From the NCBI GenBank assembly GCA_015179045.1, contig WHUZ01000147.1:16745-80744 (forward strand): a stretch of DNA of 64,000 bases, in the 5' to 3' direction. The first letter of the stretch is position 1; every line of letters starts with the position of its first letter. The translations under genes and the position numbers were made by a program. This DNA comes from Kalaharituber pfeilii. Its lineage: Eukaryota; Ascomycota; Pezizomycetes; Pezizales; Pezizaceae. A model generated the notes under the pieces. That model was not told the origin of the DNA. It searched no databases and saw only the letters and a program-made list of their open reading frames with translations. Positions 44,041 to 55,079 of the stretch are shown piece by piece.

Positions 44041-44946
44041 CGTGGCCATCACAAAAGAAGAAGATGAAGGGTGGGGGACGGTATACACGGACGGGAGCAG
44101 AATAGACGAAATCGCCGGTGCAGGCACACACTGCCACGATTCGAGCACATCATTATACCTAGGCACACAGCCCACGATAAACGACGCGGAATTAATTGCG
44201 ATGGGCGCGGCGATGACCCAGCAGGAAGGCGAGCTACTGATAGTCACAGAATCGAAGCTAGCCATAGCCCAGATGCAGAAAATCGCCAACGGAGACCCCA
44301 CACACGAGGGATCCGCGCGGCTAGTGAGAGACCGCTGGGAGGAAAGAGCGGCACGGGGCGACCTAGATCTGGCGATAATGTGGGTGAAATCCCACACGGG
44401 CATAGCAGGCAACACCGAGGCGGACAAAGCAGCCAAGATAGGCACCGCCTTACAGCATCAAGACGAAACAATCACAGAAGCAGGCATGAGACAGCACGCG
44501 AGGTCGAAGGGCCAACGAACGCAACAGACTAGAATTGAGCTACCACCCTCTACAGCGCTTGGGGACGAGGGTCGCCACCCTGGCCGGAATACTGGGCAAC
44601 AAAGGATTACGACACTGGAAAGACCAGATCGGGAAAGCCGACAGCCCGGAGTGCGGATGGTGCGGCAAAAGCCCAGAGACTACCACCCACGTGCTCACCA
44701 AGTGCGAAGTATGGAAACGAAATGGCCAGGAGGGAATCAGACCTCAAGAAACCCCCCAAAACCGACGGCAAAGCAGACAGACTGGCGGAATTATTGGAAT
44801 GGGTAGGACGAGAATAACGGATGACTGGGCAGGACGGGTACTTTTCCTTTTCCCTTTTCTTATCTTTCTTTCCCCTCTTTCTATGTAACTAAGAGACCTC
44901 AGCATAACCTACAAGGCGGCATGCGAGTAATGAAATAAAAAAAAAA
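44041..44946 (+). pseudogene. LINE B RNase H, zinc motif and 3' tail
   Basis: RNase H with YTDGSRIDEIAG, NDAELIAMGAAM, LLIVTESKLAIAQ (Glu where Asp is usual) and HTGIAGNTEADKAAKIG, frame-shifted near 44510 into the C-terminal part (44535-44815; CGWCGKSPETTTHVLTKC). The 3' end is the hairpin GCCT-ACA-AGGC and a short A tract. The D-to-E change at a catalytic position would probably weaken RNase H. Confidence 0.85.
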
Positions 44947-44957
44947 GTCTGGCTGTA

Positions 44958-45848
44958 TGTTCCGGTCCGCTCTTGAACGGCAATACGACCCGGTCCTCTG
45001 ATGAATGTAACTTTTTTGCGCTCGTAGAGTGTTTTCTACATTAACCATAGAGTTTTTACAGTATCAGTGATTTTCATTCGCTGCTATCGTTCATGCATTT
45101 TGTTTTCTGCACTTGCATAACCCCACATAGAAGCTGCAAGCAGTTGCAATGGCCCCCTTATAGCCAATATTGCCATTTTCTGCTTCGCTGCTCATGTATC
45201 TACTGTTTTCTAAACAAATACACACTCCGTAGGATGAGACAGTCCTGTGCTCTGCCAAGAAGGTACATATTCCCTAAACAGTATATATCACAAGTGGGTC
45301 GAAAAGGGAGTGCCCAGGACCGAACTCAGCTTGCTGAGGAGTGTATGGGTTGGTTACAAGCCGCCCAGTGTTTTTCGTCCCAATTTGGTCATATTGCCAA
45401 GAAATTCGGTCAAAATGCCAAGACCTGACGTCGGCTCAGACCTGCTGTCGGCTCAGACCTGCTGTCGGCTCAAACCTGCCATCGGCTCAGACCTACTGTA
45501 GGTACTATAGTTACAGGAATCGCGGCCACTCGTCGTAAGTACTGCTGGTTACGCCTCGCGCCGGATTGAACCCAGTCGCATTTGACATAGCTTGCGCCTA
45601 AGCTAGAGGGCTGAAGTGCCAAGTAGTCCAGCAACCTGAGCTCAACTTAACAATTATGACAGGTCTCTCTCGCCAGCATTGAATTTGATAGATTGTAATA
45701 ATCCAACCTGGGCCCCTCGCCCAAGACCCCCCAGCTCCGGTCCTATACTGGCAATCAACATACTACATGCCAGTACTCGTACACGTGCAGCTGACCCTGA
45801 CCCCCTCGCAACTCGTCATACTCCTTCTAGCACTCCGGTATATATCCC
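44958..45848. other. no gene recognised; 17-bp repeat at 45425-45500
   Basis: Contains about five GACCTGCTGTCGGCTCA units near 45425-45500. A Pro/Arg-rich open frame from about 45680 continues past the next LINE insertion to a stop near 46430 but matches nothing recognised. Confidence 0.4.
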
Positions 45849-45858
45849 TGCACCTGTA

Positions 45859-46339
45859 TCAAAGGCAACACCGAGGCGGACAAGGCCGCAAAGATAGGCA
45901 CTGCACTACAGTGCGAAGAGGATATAGCAACAGAGGCCGGGATCCGTCAAGAAGCCAAAGCACTCAGAGCCGACGAAAGAAACCGCCTACGACTGTCATA
46001 CCGACCACTTCAGCAAATTGACAACCGCAGAAGGATCTCAACACTGGCCGGCATCCTCGGAAATAAGGGGCTCAAGGAATGGAGATACAGCATAGGCAAG
46101 GCGGATTCACCGGAATGCAGATGGTGCGGAAAGGCCCCGGAGAACTTCGCACACATAGCCAGTGCATGCCAGACATGGAGAAGGGGATAAACATCGCGGA
46201 GGTATTGGAGTGGGCAGGACAAGACTAATACCTTAGTTTATTTCATTTCACTCTTATTTTCATGTACGTAATTAAGAAGACCTCGCCATAGCCTACCATG
46301 CGGCACGCGAGTAATGATATTAAAAAAAAAAAAAAAAAA
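45859..46339 (+). mobile_element. 5'-truncated LINE A-type copy with 10-bp TSD
   Basis: TGCACCTGTA flanks it (45849-45858; 46340-46349). Starts inside RNase H (KGNTEADKAAKIGTALQ), reads through the zinc motif CRWCGKAPENFAH, then an internal deletion and frameshift before the tail and poly(A). Confidence 0.9.
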
Positions 46340-46349
46340 TGCACCTGTA

Positions 46350-46929
46350 AGCTCGCTTAAGCAACATGGCCGCCAGCATCCCCGTCATCGCTTAACAACC
46401 CGAACCCAGGAACCTGCCAGAATCTGCTAGAAGAACCCGGATCCTCAGAACCAGCCGGAAAGCCGTAGAACCAGCCGGAAAGCCCTAGAACCTGCTGGAA
46501 GACTCCGGAATCCACCAGCGACAGGTATCGCCGAGCTCATTCCCGGATATTCCTGACGCTTCTACCTGCTTCCAGTCATTTCCTTGGCCTTCCATGTACT
46601 TCCAGTCGTTTCCTTGGTTTTCCATGTACTTCCAGTCGTGTCCTTGTTTTCCATGTACTTCTTTTGTTTGTTTGCTCGTTTGCTTGTTTGCTTGGATTTG
46701 CCACCGAGGGCTTTCTATAAAGAGGCTCTTCCCCCTCCTCCCTCTTGCCTCTCCACGCAACAACTTGTATTCTACCCAAGTTGTGTATTTAGCTTTCAAA
46801 TACATCTACCTCTCGGTATCACATAGCTCCGACCGCCTCTGCCTCTGCCTCTGCCTCTGCTGTGAAATAGCCCCGGCGCCTGCCGCCCGTCCTGTACCTG
46901 GATCCTGTACCTTGACCTGACCCAGACCG
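46350..46929. other. unassigned; microsatellite-like blocks
   Basis: CCATGTACTTCCAGTCGTTTC-like direct repeats (46570-46660), a TTTGTTTGCTCG run and a (CTCTGC)4 block near 46840. A solo LTR is conceivable but no duplication was found. Confidence 0.35.
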
Positions 46930-47690
46930 ATGTATTACATAGATATGGCAGGTCCGGCCTGATAGCATGAGATGTGGCAGAATGAGTTGAATTTAAGAGA
47001 TATGGTAGGTCCGGCCCCACGGCCTCAGGTGAAGAAGAATGAACTCAATTTTACAGGTATGGCAGGCCCCACCTGCCGCCATGAGATGAGGTAGAGTGAG
47101 CTGAATTTGACAGGGATAGAAGGCCCAACCTAACAACGGCGTGAGAAAGTTGACAGGTATGGCCGGCCCACGAGATGAGGCAGAATAAGCTAAATTTGGC
47201 ACGTATAGCCGGCCTGACATAACAGCGCGAGATCAGGCACCATGAGCTGAATTTGACAGGTATGGCGGGCCTAACCTGCCGGCACGAGATGCTGCAGAAT
47301 GAGCTAAACTCGACAGGTTTGGCAGGCCCTATTCGACGACGTGAGATGAGTCAGAATGAGCTGAATTTCACACGTATTGCAGGCCCTATTCAACGGTGTG
47401 AGGTGAACCAGAACGAGCTGAATTTTTCATACGAATTGCAGGCCCGGGCTGTCGGCACGAGATGATGCAGAATGAGCTGAATTTGACACATATAGCTGGC
47501 CTGACATGACGGTGCAAGATGTGGTAGAATGAGCTGAATTTGACAACTGAGTGCCTCGGGTCAGGCCGGCCATACCTGTCAACTTCACCTCATCTCACGC
47601 CGTTGGCCCGTACCTGCTCTACCTGTCAAATTCACCTTCTACCTCATCTCACGCTGGCAGGTCCAGCCCTTTTTCTCAACTTTTCCAGGA
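46930..47690 (+). repeat. 57-bp satellite array, copy 2
   Basis: Units start GAGATGNNGCAGAATGAGCT, GAATTTGACAGGTATGGC and end near AGGCCNNACCT. Most are exactly 57 bp. Frame-open units read as a 19-residue repeat (RREMSQNELNF). It is related to 4857-5650 and lies in the same orientation. The last units invert their order near 47570 (GGCCGGCCATACCTGTCAA). Confidence 0.8.
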
Positions 47691-48115
47691 CGAGTGCTTG
47701 GTCGTAACTCCACGACCAGACGCTCCCCCGAGACCCAAATCACATCAAAGCGAAGCCCAGGACCGCCTGGCAAAGATTATCGACTTTGTTTGCAGAATAT
47801 CGAACTTCTAAATCCCCTCCCCCACGAAAAACGTTTTTACGACTTCGTGAGAGGAATTCTCATCCAAAACTATCGCGACCCGGGGGCCTTGCACCATTGG
47901 TGCCAACGCACCCGGATTCTAGGACAACACTCTCAAGAGGTGTGGGTACACGGCAGAAGATCGTTACCGCTTTCGGAAACCGGCAGGAGAGATCGGAGCG
48001 ATCAACACAGCAACACGGGAGACACGTCTCGTGAGAATCGGACCTATCAGGGACGACAGGGCCTCAGCCACGGACTGAGGCGCAGCAAGGGAATAGCGGA
48101 GGACGGGTAGAGAAA

Positions 48116-51100
48116 GTGTCGGGCTTAACGGGAGAAATGTTGGCAGGTTTCGGGAAGAGGAAGGAGGGTCTTAAGGGGTACAAGGGAAAGGGCATCGGGA
48201 TCTTTGGTCCGTGCCCGCCGGGACAAGGGGGAAAGAGAAGCACGGTGATTCATGGGGAGAGGCAATACACCTTGGAGGAGGTGACGAGCTGGGAGGGAGA
48301 GGACTTTTTTAAGAGAAAGGGGGAGGCGGGAGAACCAGGAGAAGGGAGAACGGTGGGGGAATTGCTGGTCGAAGCATCCCAGAGGACAAACGCGTGGGAA
48401 GGAAAGAGGGTAGAAGAGGGGGAAGTTCTATCGTTGATGAATTTGATGGTAGAAGTGGAAAAGAAGATGATAGAAAAGGGGGAGGAGGCGGGAGGCAGGA
48501 CTTGAGAGATCCGGAGAAGAGGAGGTTCATTAGGCACCTATTGACAGAGTGCCTGTTTGGAAAGGAACAAGACGAAGAAGAGTTGGACAGGGAACTCAAA
48601 GAGAGGGAGGTGGAAATGATACAGATGTGGGAGGAAAGCGGTGAGGAATGCAGGGGAACGATCACGGTGAAGAATCTCAGCACGGGGGTGACGGCCCGAA
48701 GGGTCATTGACACACCGAGGAAGAAGAGAGGAAGGGGAGGGATGGTAGGGGAAGAGGGGTCGCCGTCAAGGAAGGGGAACTTCAGTAAATGGGCCCCGAG
48801 CCTGGAAGAAGTGGGGAAGGAAGGGAGGGAGTGAGCCCATATTGGGACGAAGAGTATGAGCCGAAAAGAAACTTGTTTGGGACACCGGCGCCGGAGAAGA
48901 GGGGGTTTCTGAGCTTGGGGACGATCGAGGATTCACAGCCAGAAGGAGTAACCCCGGAGCCGAGATTCGAGGTAGCGGCAACACAACAAGTGGCACCGGC
49001 AGTGCCAATAATCCCGGTCGTGGACCTGACGGAGGTCACACAGACCCAGGAGGAGGGAGTAGAAGATACGCAGGCGGGGGAAACGGAGATGGGGGAAGGG
49101 GGGAAGAGATGCAAGAAGGGGAGGAGGGGGAGGAGGATGAAGAGATGGGAGATGAAGAGGAGATGAGCGTGGAGGAAGGATTGGTAGACGCGGCGATCAT
49201 TTTCTTGAGAAGGGCCCAGATGTGGGAGGTCAACGAAAAGGAGAAGGGGAAGAGGGCGAGGGGGAAAGTCACGAAGAAGGTACGAAAGGCAGAGAATGGA
49301 GTAGCGAAATTAATGGACGGCTGCCTAGGGTACACGTGGCAAGAGTTTATAAAGGAGGCGGGAGAACAGGATAGGAAGGGCAGGGGTCTGTGGGTGGCGG
49401 AGGAGCAGTTGACGGAGAATAAGGCAAAGGGGATGAGAATGTGGGCAGACGACGTACAGAAGAACGTCGACTCCGGAGAAGATAAGGGGATGGCGGAGAG
49501 AGTGAAAAGGTTGGAGGATATGGTCGTTAACATCCATGCGCATATGGGACTGGCAACGACGGAGGAGAAGGACAGGGCGGAGAAAAAGAGACGGCAGGTA
49601 GAGAGAGAAAATAGGGAGAAGGAAATGGAGAGGGAAAGGCAAGCGGAGGCGAGGAAGATTAAGAAGAGGGCGGAGGAACAGAAGAAGGCGGAAGAGGAGG
49701 AGGAACGCAAGCAGAAAGCAGCGGTCGAGGCGCACAACACCTTAGACGCACAGCAGAAGATCAGGAAGAGAGAGCTTCTGATGGCCAGAGAGCTAGCGAG
49801 CAGGTTGGAGAGGGAAGCCCTGGAAACGAGCAGGGAGGAGGACGAAAAGAAGGCAAGGGAGGCGAAAGAGGAAGCGGAGAGGATCGAGAGGGAGAATCGA
49901 GGTTTCCTCACGGCAGAGGTGAAGCAGGAGGGGAAGGATGGCAGGTGATCGGGGGGGAAAAGATGAAGAAAATGCAGATCACGTCCCAACACAAGGAGAG
50001 GGTCGTGGCAAAGGGGGAGGCGTGGGAGAAAGAAAAGCAGAGGGGAGTGAAAGTGTTTGAGCAGGCGAGGAGGGATTGGGAATCAACCGAAAAGAAGCCC
50101 ATGTTCCGAGTCAGGAGGCTCAACATAAAAGGGGAGGTGAGCGTGATGGAGAGAGTATGGGAAGTGGAGGAGGTCCCCGCGGGGATGAGGGATGAGGAGG
50201 TGCTTAAGAAGTGAGATAGCATAATCAGGGCGATGTACGGGTATACGGTGAGAGTGTGGGTGGAAAATAAAAAGGCGGTGAAATTAGTGGTAAAAGGAGT
50301 ACCAGTGCAGAAGGGGGCTGTGACGGACGCAGAGATCACGGAAATTGTGAAGAAGGAGAACCCGGAGCTGAGAGCAGGCAACCGGGGGCCGCACAGATTT
50401 GCGTGGGCACCGAACCCACAGACGGCGAGGTCGAGTTCGGTAACGTTCGAAGTGGCCGATGCAGAGGAAGCGGACAGATTGTGCAAGGAAAGGATAATGA
50501 TTTTGGGGAAGCCGAGGTGGGTGCAGCTGTGGAATCCGAAGGGGAAACAGCAGCAAGGGAGAAGACCGGAGGTAATGCAGAACTGGAGAAGGGAGGAGAC
50601 CTTACCAGAAGGAATAACGAGGTCACCACCCCCAGTGAATGCCCCGAAAGGACCGAAGGGGAAAGGGGGACAGGCATGGAGGGGAATCGGGGGGGAATGG
50701 GACAAACACAGGGAGCACAGAGCCAGCAAGGGAGCGGAGGGATTATATGTCTGGTGTGTAAGAAGAAGGGGCATGTGGCGAAGGAATGCGGTGATGAGGA
50801 GGCGAAGAGAGCATTCCGGGCGGTCACAGAAAAGAGAAAAGGAACGGGAGAAGCAGGGAATGAAGGGGGGAAAAGAAAGAAAGTGGAGGAGGAGGAGGGG
50901 GGATAGTGTTCAATGCAAAAAGTCAGAAAGAAGCGGAGGAGCTAAGCGCGATCTTGCGGAAGGCAGGAACGAAGGCTAAAGGAAAGGACAGGGAGAGGAG
51001 CTGGGATGAGGAGGCAGAGGAGATGCAAGGGGTGAAGAAGGACGTGGAGGGTATCGAAGATTCCGACTGGGCACCCACCCGGGACGAGAGGACTGAAGCC

Positions 51101-51118
51101 CCGAAATCCACATGGTAG
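48116..51118 (+). pseudogene. LINE C ORF1, coiled-coil gag-like protein, frameshifted
   Basis: About 1000 codons spread over at least seven frame segments (48116, 48394, 48789, 49109, 49945, 50233 and 50906 onward). A strongly charged coiled coil (49560-49920: Glu/Lys/Arg-rich heptads) precedes an RNA-binding domain (KAVKLVVKGVPV, HRFAWAPNPQTARSSSVTFE), a zinc knuckle CLVCKKKGHVAKEC (about 50745-50790) and an acidic tail. The RNA-binding domain parallels the one in the half-LINEs. The stop TAG at 51116 overlaps the ORF2 ATG at 51112. Confidence 0.75.
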
Positions 51119-54100
51119 AGTGGAAGATAGGGTGCCAAAACGTGCAGGGCGGGGTAGCCAACACGCACGTGGCGTTGGAGTGGGCGAGTAGGGAGGGGTT
51201 CCATATCTTTTTTGTGCTAGAAGCGTGGGTGGAACGGAGAGGGGGGAGTTGGGTGACAACGACCCATCCATCTTTCGACATAAAGTCGGAGGTGAGAGAG
51301 GGAACGAGGGTAGTGTTACATGTCAGCAAGGGGAGGGCAGCGAAGGTGAGGGTAAGAGAAGAAGGGAAAAATTGGGTCTGGGCGGCGGTGGGGAAAAGAG
51401 AGTGGGAGGAGTGTACGTGCAGCCCAATTGGAAGAAGGAAGAAATGGAGGAGGTGCTGGGAAGGATAGAGAAAGAATGGGATGGGAAGAGGGGGGTTATC
51501 TTGGGAGACTGGAACGCTCATCACCGAGCGTGGGGAGGGCGGGAGTGCAGAACAACGGAAGGGGAGTGGCGGTGAAGGAGTTTTTTGAGGGGGATGGATG
51601 GGAGCTGGCCAACACGGAAGGGGAAGCGACGTGGAGGAGACAGAGGCGGGGGGAGGTACAGGAGTCGGTTATCGATCTGTGTTGGCAAAAGGGGATGGGA
51701 GAGGAGACGAAGGGGGGGATGCAACAGGCGTTCCTGAGCTCGGATCATGCGGCCATAGGCATGGCGTGGGAGGATACCGAGGAAGGGGGAGGAGGGAAAA
51801 GAAAGAGAGTGAATTTCGAGGAAGTGGAGGACATGGTGGAGGACATGAAGGAATGGGATGAGAAGAAGAAAGGGGAGTGGATGGAGGGGCTGCCGGGGGA
51901 GACCCCGTACGAGAAGCTCCTGAGCCTCAAGGAGAGACATAGCAGGGAAGTGAGGGTGTGTAGGAGGAGCAAGAAGTGGTGGTCCAAGAAACTAACGGGC
52001 CTCCGGAAGAAGGTAGCGGCAGAAGGGAGAGGGGGAGTAGGTAAAGGGGCGAAGGGGATGGACCCGGAGAGGTATGAGAGATGGAAGCAAGCGAAGAGGA
52101 CCCTCAAGGCGAACATCAAAAAGGAGAAAGAGGAGTGTTGGAGGGCCTTCGCAGAAGAAATGGGAGAGAAGGATCCGTGGGTGGTCGCCAGGGTAGCAAA
52201 AGACCATGGAAGGTGAAGGCGACGATGGGGAAGCTGACGGGAGAGGAGGGGGAGGATCTGAAAACGGAGCAAGACAAGTGCAAAGCACTAGTCGAGAGAA
52301 ACTTTCAGTGGGAGGAGAGAGGTGGTGAGGAGGGGGGGGGGGGAGACGGAGGAAGGGCCGGATATAAGGTAGAAAAGATAGTGGGCATGCTGGAGGACGC
52401 ATTGAAGGGGACGAGCAAACGTGTCGGCACCAGGACCGGACGGAATTTCATACAAGCTCTTGAAGCTGGTGATGAAGACGCCGTTAGGGCGGGAGCTAAT
52501 GACACAGATGGCGGAGGAGATGGCGGCGGGGAGGACTCCGGAAGAGTGGGCAGTTGAGAAGGTGGTGATGATTCCGAAACCTGGGAAAGATAAGTCGCAG
52601 GTGAAGAGTTGGAGACAATAAACTTGATCAACTGCGTAGCGAAGCTGGGAGAGAAGGTGGTGGCAAGCGAGCTACAGAAAGCAGAGCAACTTTTCCACCG
52701 ACATCAGTTTGGCGGAAGGAAGGGACGAAACGCGGCAGAGGCGATGATGAGGGCGGTCGCCAAAACACAAAGGTGTCTTGCGAGAAAGGGGGGGGCAGTT
52801 TGGAGCCTCGACGATGTGAGGGGGAGGCTTCAATAATGTGAAGGGGGAAGAGGTTGCTGAAGAGGGTGAGGAGAGACAAGGGAGCAGGGAGTGGGCGGGG
52901 TGGCTGAAGGGATTTTTTAGAGAGAGAAAGTTCACGGTGGAGTGGGACGGAGTGGTCAGGGGGAAGGCAGAGCGAACGTGGGGGTACCTCAGGGGTCGCC
53001 CCTGTCACCAGTCATTTTTCTGATATGGCTGGCGCCGATGTGGAAGATTTGGAGGAGACGCTAAGGAGAGAATGCCCGGAGGTGGAATGCGAATTCCGTC
53101 ATACGTAGATGACATCAATGTAACGGCGTGGGACTGGGAAGGGAGGTGGATCAGGAGAGACTGAGAGTGAAATTGGAAGGATAACGGGGAGGGTGGCGGA
53201 AAAATGGGGGTACCGCTGGAAACAGCGAAGCATGAGGATATTGTCTTCGGCAAAGGAAGAGAAGGAGAAAGGAGGTGGAGAGAGTGAAGTGGCTGGGAGT
53301 GATCTTTGTCTCGACTCTAGACTTCGACTTCCACTGGAAGGCGAGGATAGAGAAGGCAAGGAAACTAACAGGCGCGATGATGGGGCTGGGTGCAGGCAGT
53401 GGGGGATGAGCCCGCGCAGCTGAGACAGATGTACACGGGGATGATAAGGGCGGTGATGTTGTGGGGGTCGGAGATAGGGGGGCGGGGGCAGAAGGAGTGG
53501 AGGAGAGAGATGGAGAAGATTCAGTATCAGGTACTGAAGAAGGCTACGGGCGCTGTCCACGGAGCAGCGATGCAGAAAGTCAACTGGATCGCCGGAGTGG
53601 AAGAGTGCGGAGACGGCATTAGACGCGGCACAGGCGCGGTTCGTAGCGAGGAGTATGGGGGACCCGAAGGGATGCGGAGACATCTGGACCGCGGACTTCA
53701 GGGGAGAGGGGGACGTGGAGGAGCGGGGGCGGGACTGGAAGGACTGGAGTGTGGGGTGGGCGACGCAGAAGAAGGATGGGTTCGAGTCGGTGGCAGGGAG
53801 GGTACAGAGCACAGTTAGCTTCGTCATGCCGGAGGGGGTGGACGAGGTGTCATGGGGGGGGGATGTGCGAGAACGGAGGTGGAAGAAGTGACGAGAGAAG
53901 GACGCAAAGGGGGAAGCGCGGAGGAGTGGGAGTCGTCAATCTTTTGGGCAACGCAAGGGGGGGGCGGTGTACACAGATGGTAGCATGAACGAGAAGGGGA
54001 GAGTAGGAGGGGGATTCTGGAAGTGGGATGGCGGGGGGGGAGAGGAAATGGGGACGGGAGCGACGGTGTGGGATGGGGAGGTGAGAGGGATGAGGTGGGG

Positions 54101-54830
54101 ATAGAGAAGGCGGTCCCAGCACCGGCAAACCTGGTCATCCTGACAGACTCACAGGCAGCAATCGCGGCGGTGAGGAAGGCGGGGAGATTGGGGAAAGCAC
54201 GAACCGGAGACCTGAGGAGAGTGGTGGATGCAGTCGCGGAGAGAAGGAAAAAAGGGGGGACGTTAAGCTGATGTGGGTGAAGGCGCACATCGGTATCGCC
54301 GGCAACGAGGCGGCGGACGTCGAAGCGAAGAGGGCGGCGGACAGGGTAGGGAGGTCGGTGGTAACAGAAGGGGGGCTGCGGCAGAAGTGGAAGCGACTGC
54401 GCGCGGCGGAGAGAAAGGAAAGGGGGTACGGGGGGGCGCAGTGATGGAGTGGAGAAGGGGGGCCGCAACGGCTTTCACGAGACTGAGAACGGGAAAGGGG
54501 ATGGGGAAGGAGTGGGAGGTAAGGATCGGGAAAGCGATGGAGGGGAGCGTATGTGAGTGCGGGGAAAGACAAACGGCGGACCACCTGGCGTTCAGGTGTG
54601 AGGAGGTGGAGTACTTGAAGGATGGGGAAGGTGGGAGGATATCGATGACAAAAGTGGATGGTGGAACAGGAGAATGGGGAGATGGTGAATACGCTGGGAG
54701 AGTTTTTCGGTTCGCTGAAGGTGTAGGGGGAGGGGGCGAATTTCCGTTTGTTAGTAGGTGGCGGGGGAAGAAAGATGTAGCTATTTTTAAAGTGCCTCGG
54801 GGAAGTGGGGCGGGGAGGGGTTGATGTTTT
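51112..54830 (+). pseudogene. LINE C ORF2: endonuclease, RT, RNase H, frameshifted
   Basis: Endonuclease with MVEWKIGCQNVQGG, GDWNAHHRAWGG and the SSDHAAIGM block (51112-51780). RT has APGPDGISYKLLK, VVMIPKPGKDKSQVKSW, HQFGGRKGRNA and IPSYVDDINVT (near 53095). RNase H starts VYTDGSMNEKGR at 53965 and continues LTDSQAAIAAVRKAG and WVKAHIGIAGNEAAD. A zinc motif CECGERQTADHLAFRC lies near 54555. At least six frame changes and several stops. It cannot be functional. Confidence 0.85.
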
Positions 54831-55079
54831 CGTTTGTAGAGATGGCGGTGGAAGATTCAGGTAGAAAAGCCTGCCTCCGGGCTTTGAGGGTCTAGACCCA
54901 GGGGCCCTGCCATGGCGAACAGCTACAAGCGGGGTCATGTGATAGAAAAAAAAAAAAAAAAAAACCCTTGTAGCTGCATGCTCTCTCGCCAGAATAAGTT
55001 GATACTGCACAATTTCTTGCTGGAATGTGAGTTCTTTTTCTACATCTTGGAGCTCACTGGCGACTTGTTGAAACAGTGC

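Larger units (their letters stand above)
21224..44946 (+). mobile_element. LINE B: LINE A-type element exploded by nested insertions
   Basis: The left end CACACACCTCTACAACC equals the start of LINE A at 32386. The right end is the tail hairpin and short poly(A) at 44946. GTCTGGCTG flanks both ends (21215-21223; 44947-44955). Own sequence survives in 21224-22615, 23222-24123, 25742-26693, 26747-27211, 32201-32385, 42848-43035 and 44041-44946. Guests are a half-LINE, an inverted repeat, a bare tail, a copia, LINE A, and about 1 kb of unassigned DNA at 43036-44040. An internal ORF1 deletion relative to LINE A is also present. Confidence 0.75.
47691..54957 (+). mobile_element. LINE C, long but decayed, purine-rich sense strand
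   Basis: ORF1 region 48116-51118, ORF2 region 51112 to about 54830, 3' tail GGCCCTGCCATGGCGAACAG, GGGGTCATGTGATAG, then A-rich to 54964. It is a family distinct from LINE A, with its own tail and very G/A-rich coding strand. Many frameshifts. The 5' boundary is uncertain and no target duplication was found. Related copies lie at 40493-42328, 57398-57850, and as bare tails at 5157, 6625 and 58167. Confidence 0.85.

Noticed and set aside
48250..54500. Long minus-strand Ser/Pro-rich ORFs
   Set aside because: They are antisense to LINE C coding sequence with clear RT, endonuclease and zinc motifs; purine bias on the plus strand removes stops on the minus strand.
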